This document shows positions 20,199-28,502 of a stretch of 64,000 bases of DNA, one piece after another. Where the stretch lies: NCBI RefSeq assembly GCF_030532195.1, contig NZ_JAUNLP010000008.1:1-64000 (forward strand), read 5' to 3'. Under the pieces are notes generated by a model, which saw only the letters and a list, made by a program, of their open reading frames with translations, ran no database searches and was not told the origin of the DNA. The position numbers and the translations under genes were made by a program. This stretch comes from Corynebacterium sp. (lineage in GTDB: Bacteria; Actinomycetota; Actinomycetes; Mycobacteriales; Mycobacteriaceae). Within the stretch, counting starts at the first letter, position 1, and every line of letters starts with the position of its first letter.

Positions 20199-20972
20199 CT
20201 AGTTCAGCAGCGGCAGCACGCCGAAGGACTCGAGCGTAAAAATCGAGCCAAATCGCCCATCGAGTCGGTGCCAACGCCCCTTCGCGGACACACGCACCGG
20301 CTCTTTTTCGTCAGGTTGCTCAGGGATAAATCCCATCGCACACAGCGCAAACACGTCCCGCATGGTCACGTCCACGACGCTTGCCGACGATTCTTGCGAG
20401 TCATCCCCCGCAGTATCAGCGCTGGCCGTGGCGTCGCCGCCACGTACTGAGAGCACCTTTTGGTCCAGCAGTGACGTCGGCAAGCCCATCGGCCCCGACG
20501 ATTCCGTGGCGACTGCGCGCGCCTGCTTTTCCAACGTGCGAAATGCACTGGCGGGAACGTAATCAATGACCTGCCAGCCGTCGAGCACCGGCAGAAACCC
20601 CGGCCAGCCCGCGGATGACTGCGAATGGACGCGGTACGGCAACGCTGTCAGCGAAGCTTCCTGGTCCTGACTATCATCGCTCGACTTAGCCTGGGCAATG
20701 GCGCGAACTGCAATGTCTTTAATCTCGGCGGCGGTGACAATGATGTCGTCGGGAAGCGCGTGCAGATTGATAGTGCGCATGGCCAGCGGTCCGAAGCTGG
20801 TTTTCACCCACACCTGCGACATATCGGAGTGTTCGTCGTGGGTTTCGCGTTTGCGGATGCGCAGCAGCGTTGCCTCGTCGATGGCGAAGGCCTTGTGAGC
20901 CAGCACGCCGAGGTTTTTCAGCGCAGCGGCGGAGCCGAAGGCCAATTCGGCGGTGGATTGAGGTTCGGTCAC
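20199..20972 (-). CDS. Conserved hypothetical protein
   Basis: A 257-residue protein without a motif I recognise. The N-terminal half is mixed alpha/beta (FGPLAMRTINLHALPDDIIVTAAEIKDIAV). Residues 185-215 are a Ser/Asp-rich linker. The C-terminal 60 residues contain VDVTMRDVFALCAMGFIP and GRFGSIFTLESFGVLPLLN. I choose the GTG at 20972, which has GAGGAC upstream and avoids overlap with the thioesterase gene; an ATG at 20993 would overlap it by 14 nt. Its position between globin and thioesterase genes is that of Rv2474c, but I did not compare sequences. It converges on glbO with only 6 bp between. Confidence 0.75.
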   Translation of the reverse strand: MTEPQSTAELAFGSAAALKNLGVLAHKAFAIDEATLLRIRKRETHDEHSDMSQVWVKTSFGPLAMRTINLHALPDDIIVTAAEIKDIAVRAIAQAKSSDDSQDQEASLTALPYRVHSQSSAGWPGFLPVLDGWQVIDYVPASAFRTLEKQARAVATESSGPMGLPTSLLDQKVLSVRGGDATASADTAGDDSQESSASVVDVTMRDVFALCAMGFIPEQPDEKEPVRVSAKGRWHRLDGRFGSIFTLESFGVLPLLN

Positions 20973-20979
20973 TGTGTAT

Positions 20980-21405
20980 CTACTTGTCCTCAATCGCCGG
21001 TGCCGCGAAGCGCTCCAGTTCTCGGCGAGCAGCTTGAGTCAGCTCTACCGGCTTGGCAGCCTTCAGATCGAACATGACCATGACGGTTTCCAGCACGCCA
21101 ACGATGTGCTCATGCTCGTCGGAAATAGTCTGGCGAAGCGTAAAGGAGGTACGGCCGAAGCGGATAATTTCGGTCTCTACAAGCACCTCTTTGGTGTCCG
21201 GCAGAATTGCTCGGACGTAATCAATTTCAACGCGTCGGACAACAGCCGCCGGCGCTCCCGCAGAGCCGCCAAGCCCGCGCAGGACGAAATCTGCGCGCGC
21301 TTGCTGGGCGTACTCCAAGAAGGCGGTGTTGTTGGCGTGGCCGTACTGATCAAAGTCAGACCACCGAACAGCGACGGTAGTGCGGAAAGGTGCTGATTCA
21401 GTCAT
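20980..21405 (-). CDS. Acyl-CoA thioesterase, 4HBT hotdog fold
   Basis: A 141-residue protein of the 4-hydroxybenzoyl-CoA thioesterase (YbgC/FadM) type. VRWSDFDQYGHANNTAFLEYAQQAR near residue 15 is the diagnostic motif, with the Asp as the catalytic residue. These enzymes cleave acyl-CoA thioesters; the substrate here is unknown. A TATAGT hexamer at 21413-21418 sits 7 nt before the ATG, indicating a leaderless mRNA. It is co-directional with, and 7 bp from, the downstream hypothetical gene, so the two are likely co-transcribed. Confidence 0.92.
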   Translation of the reverse strand: MTESAPFRTTVAVRWSDFDQYGHANNTAFLEYAQQARADFVLRGLGGSAGAPAAVVRRVEIDYVRAILPDTKEVLVETEIIRFGRTSFTLRQTISDEHEHIVGVLETVMVMFDLKAAKPVELTQAARRELERFAAPAIEDK

Positions 21406-21412
21406 ACAGAGA

Positions 21413-21418
21413 ACTATA
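21413..21418 (-). promoter_or_regulatory. -10 box of the thioesterase gene (leaderless)
   Basis: TATAGT on the minus strand, 7 nt before the ATG at 21405. Confidence 0.5.
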
Positions 21419-21490
21419 GGCGCTTTGCAGACATCTGAACTTCCGAATGCGGCGATTGGCTGTCGTGGCTTATCTGCAGCAGTGAACGCG

Positions 21491-21528
21491 AAAGCCCGGA
21501 ACCTGTGCGGATGCAGGTTTCGGGCTTT
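21491..21528 (-). terminator. ettA terminator
   Basis: Stem AAAGCCCG-G-AACCTG paired with CAGGTT-T-CGGGCTTT, just beyond the ettA stop. Confidence 0.8.
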
Positions 21529-21560
21529 GTCACTTGGACCGACTCAGGTTTGGTGCCTGC

Positions 21561-23231
21561 CTAGCGAGTCAGGCGACGGTGAGTGACACGCGACGGGCGA
21601 GCTGCTTCCTCGCCGTAGCGCTCAATCTTGTTCTTCTCGTAGCCCTCGAAGTTGCCTTCGTACCAGAACCACTTGCCCTCTTCGAAGTTGCCTTCCCACG
21701 CCAGGATGTGGGTACAAGTGCGGTCCAGGAACCAGCGGTCGTGGGAAATGACCACGGCGCAGCCCGGGAACTTCTGCAGTGCGTTTTCCAGCGACGACAG
21801 GGTTTCAACGTCGAGGTCGTTAGTAGGCTCATCGAGCAGAATCAGGTTGCCGCCCTGCTTCAGCGTCAGAGCCAGGTTCAGGCGGTTGCGCTCACCACCG
21901 GAGAGTACCTTCGACGGCTTCTGCTGGTCAGCACCCTTGAAACCGAAAGCAGAGAGGTATGCGCGAGACGGCATCTCGTTCTGGCCGACCACGATGTAGT
22001 CGAGGCCATCAGAGACAACTTCCCAGACGGTCTTTTCCGGATCGATGTTTTCACGACCCTGGTCGACGTAGCTCAGCTTGACGGTCTGGCCGACCTTGAC
22101 CTCACCGGCATCCGGCTTTTCCAGGCCAACGATGGTCTTAAACAGCGTCGACTTACCAACACCGTTCGGGCCGATAACACCAACAATGCCGTTACGCGGC
22201 AGGGTGAAAGACAGGTCCTTGATCAGCACGCGGCCGTCAAAGCCCTTCTCCAGGTTCTTGACCTCAACGACCTGGTTGCCCAGTCGCGGCGGGGTCGGAA
22301 TCTGGATTTCTTCGAAGTCGAGCTTCTTGTACTTCTCGGCTTCCTCAACCATCTGCTCGTACCGTTCCAGACGGGCCTTATTCTTAGCCTGGCGAGCCTT
22401 CTGGCCAGAGCGAACCCATGCCAATTCGTCCTTCAAGCGCTTCTGCAGCTTGGCATCCTTCTTACCTGCAACCTCAAGACGCTCAGCCTTCTTCTCCAGG
22501 TACGTGGAGTAGTTACCCTCGTACGGGTAGAGCTTGCCGCGGTCGACCTCACAGATCCAGCCGGCAACGTGGTCCAGGAAGTAACGGTCGTGGGTGACGG
22601 CCAGGACAGCACCTGGGTACTTAGCCAGGTGCTGCTCCAGCCACAACACGGACTCAGCGTCCAGGTGGTTAGTGGGCTCGTCGAGAAGCAGCAGATCCGG
22701 CTCGCTGAGCAGCAGCTTAGCCAGTGCTACACGGCGACGCTCACCACCGGACAGGTGCGTAACCGGCTCATCTGCCGGCGGGCAACGCAGCGCGTCCATA
22801 GCCTGCTCAATCTTGGAGTCCAGCTCCCACGCGTCAGCAGCGTCGAGCTCCTCCTGGAGCTTGCCCATTTCCTCCATGAGCTCATCGGTGTAGTTTGTGG
22901 CCATCTCTTCGGCGATAGCCTCAAAGCGAGCCTTCTTCTCGAAGATGTCGCCCAGACCTTCCTCCACGTTGCCGCGGACGGTCTTTTCTTCATTAAGCGG
23001 TGGCTCCTGCAGCAGGATGCCGACGGTAGCACCCGGCTCCAGAAATGCTTCACCGTTACTCGGCTGATCCAAGCCAGCCATGATCTTCAGAATCGAAGAC
23101 TTACCAGCACCGTTTGGACCAACAACGCCAATCTTGGCGCCCGGGTAAAACGCCATGGTGACGTCGTCGAGAATAACCTTGTCGCCGTGCGCCTTACGCA
23201 CGTTCTTCATCTGGTAGATGAACTCACCCAT
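21561..23231 (-). CDS. ettA: Energy-dependent translational throttle protein EttA (ABC-F)
   Basis: ABC-F ATPase of 556 residues with no membrane segments. It carries two nucleotide-binding domains. The first has GPNGAGKS (about residue 40), the signature LSGGERRRVALA and LLLLDEPTNHLD. The second has GPNGVGKS, LSGGERNRLNLA and LILLDEPTNDLD. The charged ABC-F linker lies between them, with a Lys/Arg-rich coiled region. EttA binds the ribosomal E site and gates early elongation according to the ATP/ADP ratio. The start has GAGGGGAC upstream. Its place next to an ssb paralogue matches Rv2477c-Rv2478c. Confidence 0.96.
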   Translation of the reverse strand: MGEFIYQMKNVRKAHGDKVILDDVTMAFYPGAKIGVVGPNGAGKSSILKIMAGLDQPSNGEAFLEPGATVGILLQEPPLNEEKTVRGNVEEGLGDIFEKKARFEAIAEEMATNYTDELMEEMGKLQEELDAADAWELDSKIEQAMDALRCPPADEPVTHLSGGERRRVALAKLLLSEPDLLLLDEPTNHLDAESVLWLEQHLAKYPGAVLAVTHDRYFLDHVAGWICEVDRGKLYPYEGNYSTYLEKKAERLEVAGKKDAKLQKRLKDELAWVRSGQKARQAKNKARLERYEQMVEEAEKYKKLDFEEIQIPTPPRLGNQVVEVKNLEKGFDGRVLIKDLSFTLPRNGIVGVIGPNGVGKSTLFKTIVGLEKPDAGEVKVGQTVKLSYVDQGRENIDPEKTVWEVVSDGLDYIVVGQNEMPSRAYLSAFGFKGADQQKPSKVLSGGERNRLNLALTLKQGGNLILLDEPTNDLDVETLSSLENALQKFPGCAVVISHDRWFLDRTCTHILAWEGNFEEGKWFWYEGNFEGYEKNKIERYGEEAARPSRVTHRRLTR

Positions 23232-23332
23232 GGTGGAATTTCGTCCCCTCGTAGAAAGGAAATAATCAATCCCTGTAGAGGTTACGCATAGGAATCAAAA
23301 GGCACAATCTACGAGGACGCTCACTTGCGGTA

Positions 23333-23360
23333 GGGGCCGCCACGACGTGACAGCGGCCCC
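23333..23360 (-). terminator. Hairpin after the ssb paralogue
   Basis: GGGGCCGC/GCGGCCCC stem with a 12-nt loop. There is no T-run, so it would be a hairpin-only type terminator. Confidence 0.6.
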
Positions 23361-23395
23361 ACTATCACGTGGCCTACGACTGCACCGCCACCAAA

Positions 23396-24025
23396 CTAAA
23401 AGGGCGCAGATGCCCCCGCTCCTGCCAATTCTTCCGTCCCCGCAGCGGTTGAATCGGCGTCTGACTGCGACCCGCCCGGCGCGTTCGATGCTGCTGCCGC
23501 AGTGCGCTCAGGGGCATCCGAGAAGGAAGTCTCTGTAGCCGCCTGCCCCATCACACGGCCAGCATCCAGCGTGGTTACTTCCCCATCGCCGCGAATGACT
23601 TTCACAGTTTCCCCAGCTACCTCTCGACCCCCATTTTGATTCACACCATTCGGCGCATCATGTGGCTTTTCCGTCATGGTCTTCACCGTGGCCAAGTGCC
23701 GGCGCAGATTGGGGCCCACAGCCTTGGCAATGATCTTCTGACGCTGATGCTTTGTGCCATCATCCCCCTCCCAGCGATCAGTTCGAATGTGACCGTGAAC
23801 AATGACCGCTTGGCCCTTCCACAATGTATTGTTCACATTCTCTGCGAGCTTGCCCCAACATTCGACATCGAAATACGAAGTTTCAGATTGCTCCCAGCCA
23901 TTGTCACCTTTCCATGACCTGCTGGATGCCACCGAGAACTTACAAACCTTTGCCCCGGAATGGGTATTGCGATTTTCAACGTGATGGACAACATTTCCCA
24001 CCACGGTAATGACTGCCTCAGACAT
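23396..24025 (-). CDS. Single-stranded DNA-binding protein paralogue (SsbB-like)
   Basis: A 209-residue protein. The OB fold is in residues 1-115: VITVVGNVVHH, FSVASSRSWKG, SYFDVECWGKLAENV and GQAVIVHGHIRTDRWEG are clear SSB signatures. The C-terminal 95 residues are a disordered Ala/Gly/Thr-rich tail that ends GASAPF; the canonical acidic tip (DDDIPF type), which recruits replication proteins, is missing. With its location beside ettA this points to the second SSB of actinobacteria (Rv2478c type), not the replicative SSB. The start at 24025 has an excellent GGAGGAG; seven upstream codons are open. Confidence 0.92.
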   Translation of the reverse strand: MSEAVITVVGNVVHHVENRNTHSGAKVCKFSVASSRSWKGDNGWEQSETSYFDVECWGKLAENVNNTLWKGQAVIVHGHIRTDRWEGDDGTKHQRQKIIAKAVGPNLRRHLATVKTMTEKPHDAPNGVNQNGGREVAGETVKVIRGDGEVTTLDAGRVMGQAATETSFSDAPERTAAAASNAPGGSQSDADSTAAGTEELAGAGASAPF

Positions 24026-24166
24026 CGGGCTCCTCCCCCAAATCAAGCTTTGATACAGACCGACCGAATGAGGTTCAGATGACTTTTAGATTTCTTGCTC
24101 ACTGAGTCATTCGTGTCGTAGCAATTACTTTTCCGGCTTCGAGCTCCGCACAGAAGAGGCAAAAAG

Positions 24167-24213
24167 AGAGCCTGTGGATAAGTTGCCAGAAAAAGCAACT
24201 ATCCACAGGCTCT
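24167..24213 (-). terminator. ctaG terminator containing DnaA-box-like arms
   Basis: Left arm 24167-24186 and right arm 24195-24213 pair over 19 bp with one bulged A. On the minus strand a T-run follows (AAAAA at 24161-24165). The left arm contains TGTGGATAA, the exact complement of the TTATCCACA DnaA box, and the right arm contains CTATCCACA, one base different. Confidence 0.88.
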
Positions 24214-24254
24214 CGATGACTTTCGATGACTGCCTACACAATCAGCCAGGTGAG

Positions 24255-26402
24255 TTACCTACCGCGTTTCTTGGACGCATCAATTGGATTATCCATATGC
24301 ACCGGGTGCTGTTCATCGACCTCGGTGGTGTAGTAATCGCGCTCATCTTCACCGGCGACACCGGTCTGGTTACTCATCCGTGCGAGCATCTCGTTGTATG
24401 CCTCCAGCTCGGCATCATTGGTGCGATCTGCCACGCGGTCATACCGCGCAGCGTCCTTGGCATCGGACTTTCGCCACTGGAAGAACATGGCAACGGTCAC
24501 GAGATAGAGCGGAACCTCACCGGCAGCCCAAGCAACAGCACCACCGATGTTCTGGTCCTCCAGAAGGTTCACGTAGAACGGCAAATCCAACGCTGCGTAG
24601 TAGTCATATGCGAGCACCTGCTGCGACTGCATGAGCGAAATACCGAACCAGGCGTGGAACGGCAGCGAACCCATGAGGGTCACCAACTTGACCGACGGAG
24701 AAATCTGCTGAGGCGCGGCATCAACACCAATGATGACCCAGTAGAAGATGTAGCCGGAAATCAGGAAGTGGATATTCATGAACACGTGGCCCGCGTGCTC
24801 GTCCGCTAGGAAGTCATACAGCGGAGTCATGTAGAGCAGGTAGAAGCCCGCGACGAACTGTGTAGTCGCCACCACTGGGTGTGTGAGGAAACGCGATACC
24901 GGGTTGTTAATGAAGACCACAAGCCATTCACGAATACCCGGCAGACCATCCCTGCCGGCCGGCTTCAGCGCACGCAGCGCAAGAGTGACCGGGCCGCCCA
25001 GGACCAGCATGACCGGAATACCCATGGAGTACAGCATGTGCGCAGTCATGTGTACCGAGAACAGTGCCGGCATGTAGACACCCAGCGCACTGCAGGAGGT
25101 AAACAGCAACAGTGCACAGCCGCCAACCCACCACAGTGTGTTGGCAATTGGCCAACTGCCACCGCGCTTCTTCAGCAGGTATAGCCAGTAGAGGTAAATC
25201 CAGGCTGCGATAATCGCCGCAGAACCGAAGAAAATATCAAAACGCCACTGCGTAAACATGGCATGCCAGCCAAACGGCATATCCAGGTTGTAGCCCAGCT
25301 TGATCTGCATCTGTGTGATTGATGGCAGACCTTCGCCACCGGCCTGATCCGAGAAACTCGGCGGCGGCGGGGTACGACCCAGGGCAACAGCCACACCGAC
25401 GGTTAGCGCCATGATGACGGTCTCCACAATGGCTAGGCGCCAGAACGGACGGCTGGAATCTCCCTTTTCAATCTCCGGAATCGTCAGCTTGCGGTGCATG
25501 TAGCCGCACAGGCCAAGGAATACGATCAAAACGGCCTTGACCAGGACCAAAATGCCGTAGTTGTTGTCCACCAGGTCAGACCAGTTGAGGTTAATTGCGG
25601 CATTGATGAAGCCCGAGACGGACATCACGATGAAGGACACCAAAGCGACAAACGAGTAGCGCTTGACCACTTCCGGCAGGAAGTCACCGCGGCGACGAGC
25701 ATGGCCAATCAGCGCCATCAACCCACCGACCCAGAAGACGGTGAAAGTCAGGTGCCAGATGTAGGAGTTCGTGCCGTAGTCATGAGCACCGCCAGAAGCA
25801 TTGTGGCTAACGACGGCCAGCGGCATCATCGACACCAAGCTGATGGCGAAGAACACCGGCTGCCAAATCCACTTGCGAGTCAGTGACGAACCCAATGCCA
25901 CAATGCCAGCGAAGATGGCCACCCACAGGTAGGCGAGGCCTTCCTTGGTCTGGTCGAGGGATACCGACCAGTTACTCAGCTGAATTGTGGTGGACAGAGG
26001 CTGCCCAGAGACGTCGGAAAGCACCAGCGGAATCTCCGCCAAGGCGAAGAGTCCCCAACCGAGCATCGCCCACATGCCGGTGCGGGATGCAGTGTAACCA
26101 TCGAGGCCCAAAGTGCCGTCGGAACGCTGTTTTGTACCGAACGCGGACAGCATGAATGAGCCGACACCGAGGCATGCGAGCAGCTCGCCTGCGGCCTTTA
26201 CGAAGGGAAAACCGAAGGTGGTGATTGCGCCGGGGTCTGGAATCCCCAACGTGGCGCGGGAATCCATGTTGAACGCCAGTGACAGCAATCCAGCTAGAAT
26301 GCCGCCGATAAGTACGAAAGTGATATACCAACCAGCGGATTTACGGACTTTTTTATCCTTGCTGATGGGCGGTGGTGTTTCGACCTTGGTTGAGGCAGTC
26401 AT
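24255..26402 (-). CDS. ctaG: CopD-CtaG fusion: copper transport / cytochrome c oxidase assembly protein
   Basis: A 715-residue polytopic membrane protein. The N-terminal half (to about residue 380) has several helices and a CopD-like copper-resistance region with HNASGGAHDYGTN and a WHLTFTVFWVGGLMALIGHARRRG helix. The C-terminal half is a CtaG/caa3_CtaG domain with the histidine-rich helices SVHMTAHMLYSMGIPVMLVLGGP and EHAGHVFMNIHFLISGY. Such fusions (Rv0102-like) are expected to supply copper for aa3 oxidase assembly. The start at 26402 is chosen because TAAGCT ends 7 nt before it; ATGs at 26408 and 26459 are alternatives. Confidence 0.88.
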   Translation of the reverse strand: MTASTKVETPPPISKDKKVRKSAGWYITFVLIGGILAGLLSLAFNMDSRATLGIPDPGAITTFGFPFVKAAGELLACLGVGSFMLSAFGTKQRSDGTLGLDGYTASRTGMWAMLGWGLFALAEIPLVLSDVSGQPLSTTIQLSNWSVSLDQTKEGLAYLWVAIFAGIVALGSSLTRKWIWQPVFFAISLVSMMPLAVVSHNASGGAHDYGTNSYIWHLTFTVFWVGGLMALIGHARRRGDFLPEVVKRYSFVALVSFIVMSVSGFINAAINLNWSDLVDNNYGILVLVKAVLIVFLGLCGYMHRKLTIPEIEKGDSSRPFWRLAIVETVIMALTVGVAVALGRTPPPPSFSDQAGGEGLPSITQMQIKLGYNLDMPFGWHAMFTQWRFDIFFGSAAIIAAWIYLYWLYLLKKRGGSWPIANTLWWVGGCALLLFTSCSALGVYMPALFSVHMTAHMLYSMGIPVMLVLGGPVTLALRALKPAGRDGLPGIREWLVVFINNPVSRFLTHPVVATTQFVAGFYLLYMTPLYDFLADEHAGHVFMNIHFLISGYIFYWVIIGVDAAPQQISPSVKLVTLMGSLPFHAWFGISLMQSQQVLAYDYYAALDLPFYVNLLEDQNIGGAVAWAAGEVPLYLVTVAMFFQWRKSDAKDAARYDRVADRTNDAELEAYNEMLARMSNQTGVAGEDERDYYTTEVDEQHPVHMDNPIDASKKRGR

Positions 26403-26409
26403 AGTCATA

Positions 26410-26415
26410 AGCTTA
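26410..26415 (-). promoter_or_regulatory. -10 box of ctaG (leaderless)
   Basis: TAAGCT on the minus strand, 7 nt before the ATG at 26402. Confidence 0.45.
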
Positions 26416-26488
26416 GCCACCAAAGCCGCCAGCACGGAACCGGTTGTGTTTGGCTGCACTTAAGACGCTACAATGCTTTTCTTAGTTG

Positions 26489-26561
26489 GCCTCCATAGCT
26501 CAGTGGACAGAGCAGTCGGCTTCTACCCGATTGGTCGAGGGTTCGAATCCTTCTGGGGGCG
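26489..26561 (+). tRNA. tRNA-Arg (anticodon TCT)
   Basis: GCCTCCA pairs with TGGGGGC (one G-U pair). The D-arm has AGCTCAGTGGACAGAGC. The anticodon stem GTCGG/CCGAT encloses CTTCTAC, anticodon TCT. The T-arm has GGTTCGAATCC. The 3' CCA is not encoded. Confidence 0.95.
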
Positions 26562-26562
26562 C

Positions 26563-26622
26563 AAAAACCCGCCTTCAACTGGCTGTTTCATGTTTGTTAA
26601 CGCTAGTTGCAGGCGGGTTTTT
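26563..26622. terminator. Bidirectional terminator, tRNA-Arg / TetR gene
   Basis: AAACCCGCCT-CAACT pairs with AGTTG-AGGCGGGTTT, giving T-runs on both strands. Confidence 0.88.
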
Positions 26623-26626
26623 ATAT

Positions 26627-27283
26627 CTAGTTTTCTTCCACCGGATCCGGGCGCAGGTATCGGTCAACCATATCGACAACCTCGTCGACCGATTCCTTGC
26701 CAATTTCGGTTTCATTCCCATGCGGGCGCCAGGTCAGCACCATGGTCTGAATGATGCGGTAGACATTGCGCGCCAGGGTCATCGGATCATGGTGACGAAT
26801 TGTGCCGTCTTCCTGACCGTGCATGACACCGGGGAGAATGAACTTCTCCACAATCTCCATTTCGGAGTCACTCATCTCACCGGTCAACATCTCCAGCACA
26901 CGGTCCGGGTCGGTCTTGACCAAGTTCGGGAAAAAGTCATATTCAATAATTCGCTGCACCACAATTTGGGTACGCAGCAGCAGACGGGCGCGGGAATTGC
27001 CCGGGACATACTTCAGGCCCTCGAGCATATGAAGAATTTCGCGGTTATTAACTTCGCGAATAACCTCGCCGATATCTGCATAGCGACGGTAAACAGTTGG
27101 CCGCGATACCCCTGCCCGACGAGCAATCTCAGCAATTGAAGTCTTACGCAGGCCTAGAGTCATAACACTTTCACGCGCAGCTGCAATGATGATGTCATCA
27201 ACCGAAGGCTTGCGCGTCGCACTGTCGTTATTGACGGCACTATCGGTATGACCAGTTTGACCCATCGTCGACATTCTCCCCAT
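26627..27283 (-). CDS. TetR-family transcriptional regulator
   Basis: A 218-residue protein. The helix-turn-helix at residues 28-75 is textbook: ESVMTLGLRKTSIAEIARRAGVSRPTVYRRY. The C-terminal domain is helical, with no motif that names a ligand. Three ATGs lie in the first seven codons and none has a clear ribosome-binding site, so the start is uncertain by up to six residues. It is divergent from orn with 255 bp between, a gap that probably holds both promoters and its own operator. The target is unknown. Confidence 0.88.
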   Translation of the reverse strand: MGRMSTMGQTGHTDSAVNNDSATRKPSVDDIIIAAARESVMTLGLRKTSIAEIARRAGVSRPTVYRRYADIGEVIREVNNREILHMLEGLKYVPGNSRARLLLRTQIVVQRIIEYDFFPNLVKTDPDRVLEMLTGEMSDSEMEIVEKFILPGVMHGQEDGTIRHHDPMTLARNVYRIIQTMVLTWRPHGNETEIGKESVDEVVDMVDRYLRPDPVEEN

Positions 27284-27538
27284 TAAAACTTCGAATTCAG
27301 ACGTAAGATTTTACCAGGCAAAACGAGCTGCGTAACACAATGCCTCTATGAGGTTGATAGTGCCATGTTGACTATTGCCGATAAAAGCCCAGCTAAACTA
27401 TAAAAAAGACGACTGCTATCAACTGTTTGCGTGATGCCCAATTGCTCAGTACACCCGGCTGCACGCGGCTGCACAAGTGGCGACAAAAGACCATAATTGC
27501 GCTCAACAATGGGCATCTCTTCTAGGAAAGGTGAAGTA

Positions 27539-28192
27539 ATGACGCAACCCAATCCCGATCTTCAGCTCCCGGCCGAACAGGATCGAATTGTGTGGATTGA
27601 CTGCGAGATGACGGGGCTTGAACCAGAGCGTCACGTCATCGTCGAAATCGCCGCTCTTGTCACCGATGCAAACCTCAACATCCTCGGCGAGGGTGTCGAT
27701 ATTGTCGTTCACGCCTCCGAGACCGAGCTTGCGCAGATGGATGATTTTGTCACCAAGATGCACGCCAATTCTGGACTCGATGAGGAAATCCGCGCCAGCA
27801 ACACCAACGTCGCTGATGCTGAGCAGGCAGTACTCGACTACATCCGGCAGTGGGTTTCCGAGCCACGAACTGCCCCACTGGCCGGCAATTCCATCGCGTC
27901 GGACCGCAAGTTCATTCACCGCTACATGCCGGAGCTCGACCAGTTCCTGCACTACCGCATGATTGACGTCTCTTCCTTCAAGGAGCTCGCTCGCCGTTGG
28001 TACCCGACGGTCCTCGACGGCGCTCCGGAAAAGGGGCTGGCGCACCGTGCGCTTGCCGACATCAAGGAGTCCATCCGCGAGCTGGATTACTACCGCCGCG
28101 CGATGCTTGTCCCCCACCCCGGCCCAGATACCGACACTATCGCGTCCGCTGCGGAGGCCGCCTCAGACAAGTTCGGCGAGATCCGCGGCTAG
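27539..28192 (+). CDS. orn: Oligoribonuclease
   Basis: DEDDh 3'-5' exoribonuclease of 217 residues that degrades 2-5-mer RNA and pGpG-type dinucleotides. The exo I motif is [10 protein letters not shown]. Exo II is in [18 protein letters not shown]. Exo III is [27 protein letters not shown] lies ahead of the ATG at 27539; fourteen open codons upstream lack a better start. Followed by tRNA-His, the arrangement also seen around Rv2511. The last 20 residues are a mildly acidic tail. Confidence 0.97.
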   Translation: MTQPNPDLQLPAEQDRIVWIDCEMTGLEPERHVIVEIAALVTDANLNILGEGVDIVVHASETELAQMDDFVTKMHANSGLDEEIRASNTNVADAEQAVLDYIRQWVSEPRTAPLAGNSIASDRKFIHRYMPELDQFLHYRMIDVSSFKELARRWYPTVLDGAPEKGLAHRALADIKESIRELDYYRRAMLVPHPGPDTDTIASAAEAASDKFGEIRG

Positions 28193-28343
28193 CGCTTTTT
28201 CGCTTTACGACGGCCCCTACCACCAACTAGCGCGAATTTATCCGGATTGACCAGCAGTTTTTGTTTCTTACCAACTGTGGGATACCATATATCTCGCTGC
28301 TACGGACTAGCCGATGATTCGGCATGGTTCTCAAGTGGTAATG

Positions 28344-28419
28344 GTGACTGTAGTTCAGTTGGTAGAGCACCAGGTTGTGATCCTGGGTGTCGCGGGTTCG
28401 AGTCCCGTCAGTCACCCCA
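28344..28419 (+). tRNA. tRNA-His (anticodon GTG)
   Basis: GTGACTG pairs with CAGTCAC. The anticodon loop TTGTGAT sits between CAGG and CCTG. G28343 can be the extra G(-1) that faces discriminator C28416. The 3' CCA is encoded at 28417-28419. Confidence 0.95.
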
Positions 28420-28423
28420 AATA

Positions 28424-28465
28424 AACCCTCGGCCAGGCATTTTGCTTGACCGAGGGTTCTTCTTT
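28424..28465. terminator. Terminator between tRNA-His and hrtA
   Basis: AACCCTCGG pairs with CCGAGGGTT around an inner GCA/TGC helix. A T-rich tail follows on the plus strand. Confidence 0.82.
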
Positions 28466-28502
28466 TATATGACGACCACGGACTTACCGTGGGCACCGAT
28501 AC

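Noticed and set aside
21534..23291. 585-codon open frame opposite ettA
   Set aside because: It runs through the ettA terminator and mirrors both ABC domains; the composition is typical of antisense frames.
24167..24213. A replication origin or DnaA-regulated locus
   Set aside because: Only two boxes, both inside one terminator hairpin, with no dnaA/dnaN genes and no AT-rich unwinding element. I keep it as an observation but not as an origin.
26489..26622. Integration site of a mobile element at tRNA-Arg
   Set aside because: The tRNA is intact, followed at once by a terminator and a chromosomal TetR gene. There is no integrase and no repeat of the tRNA 3' end.
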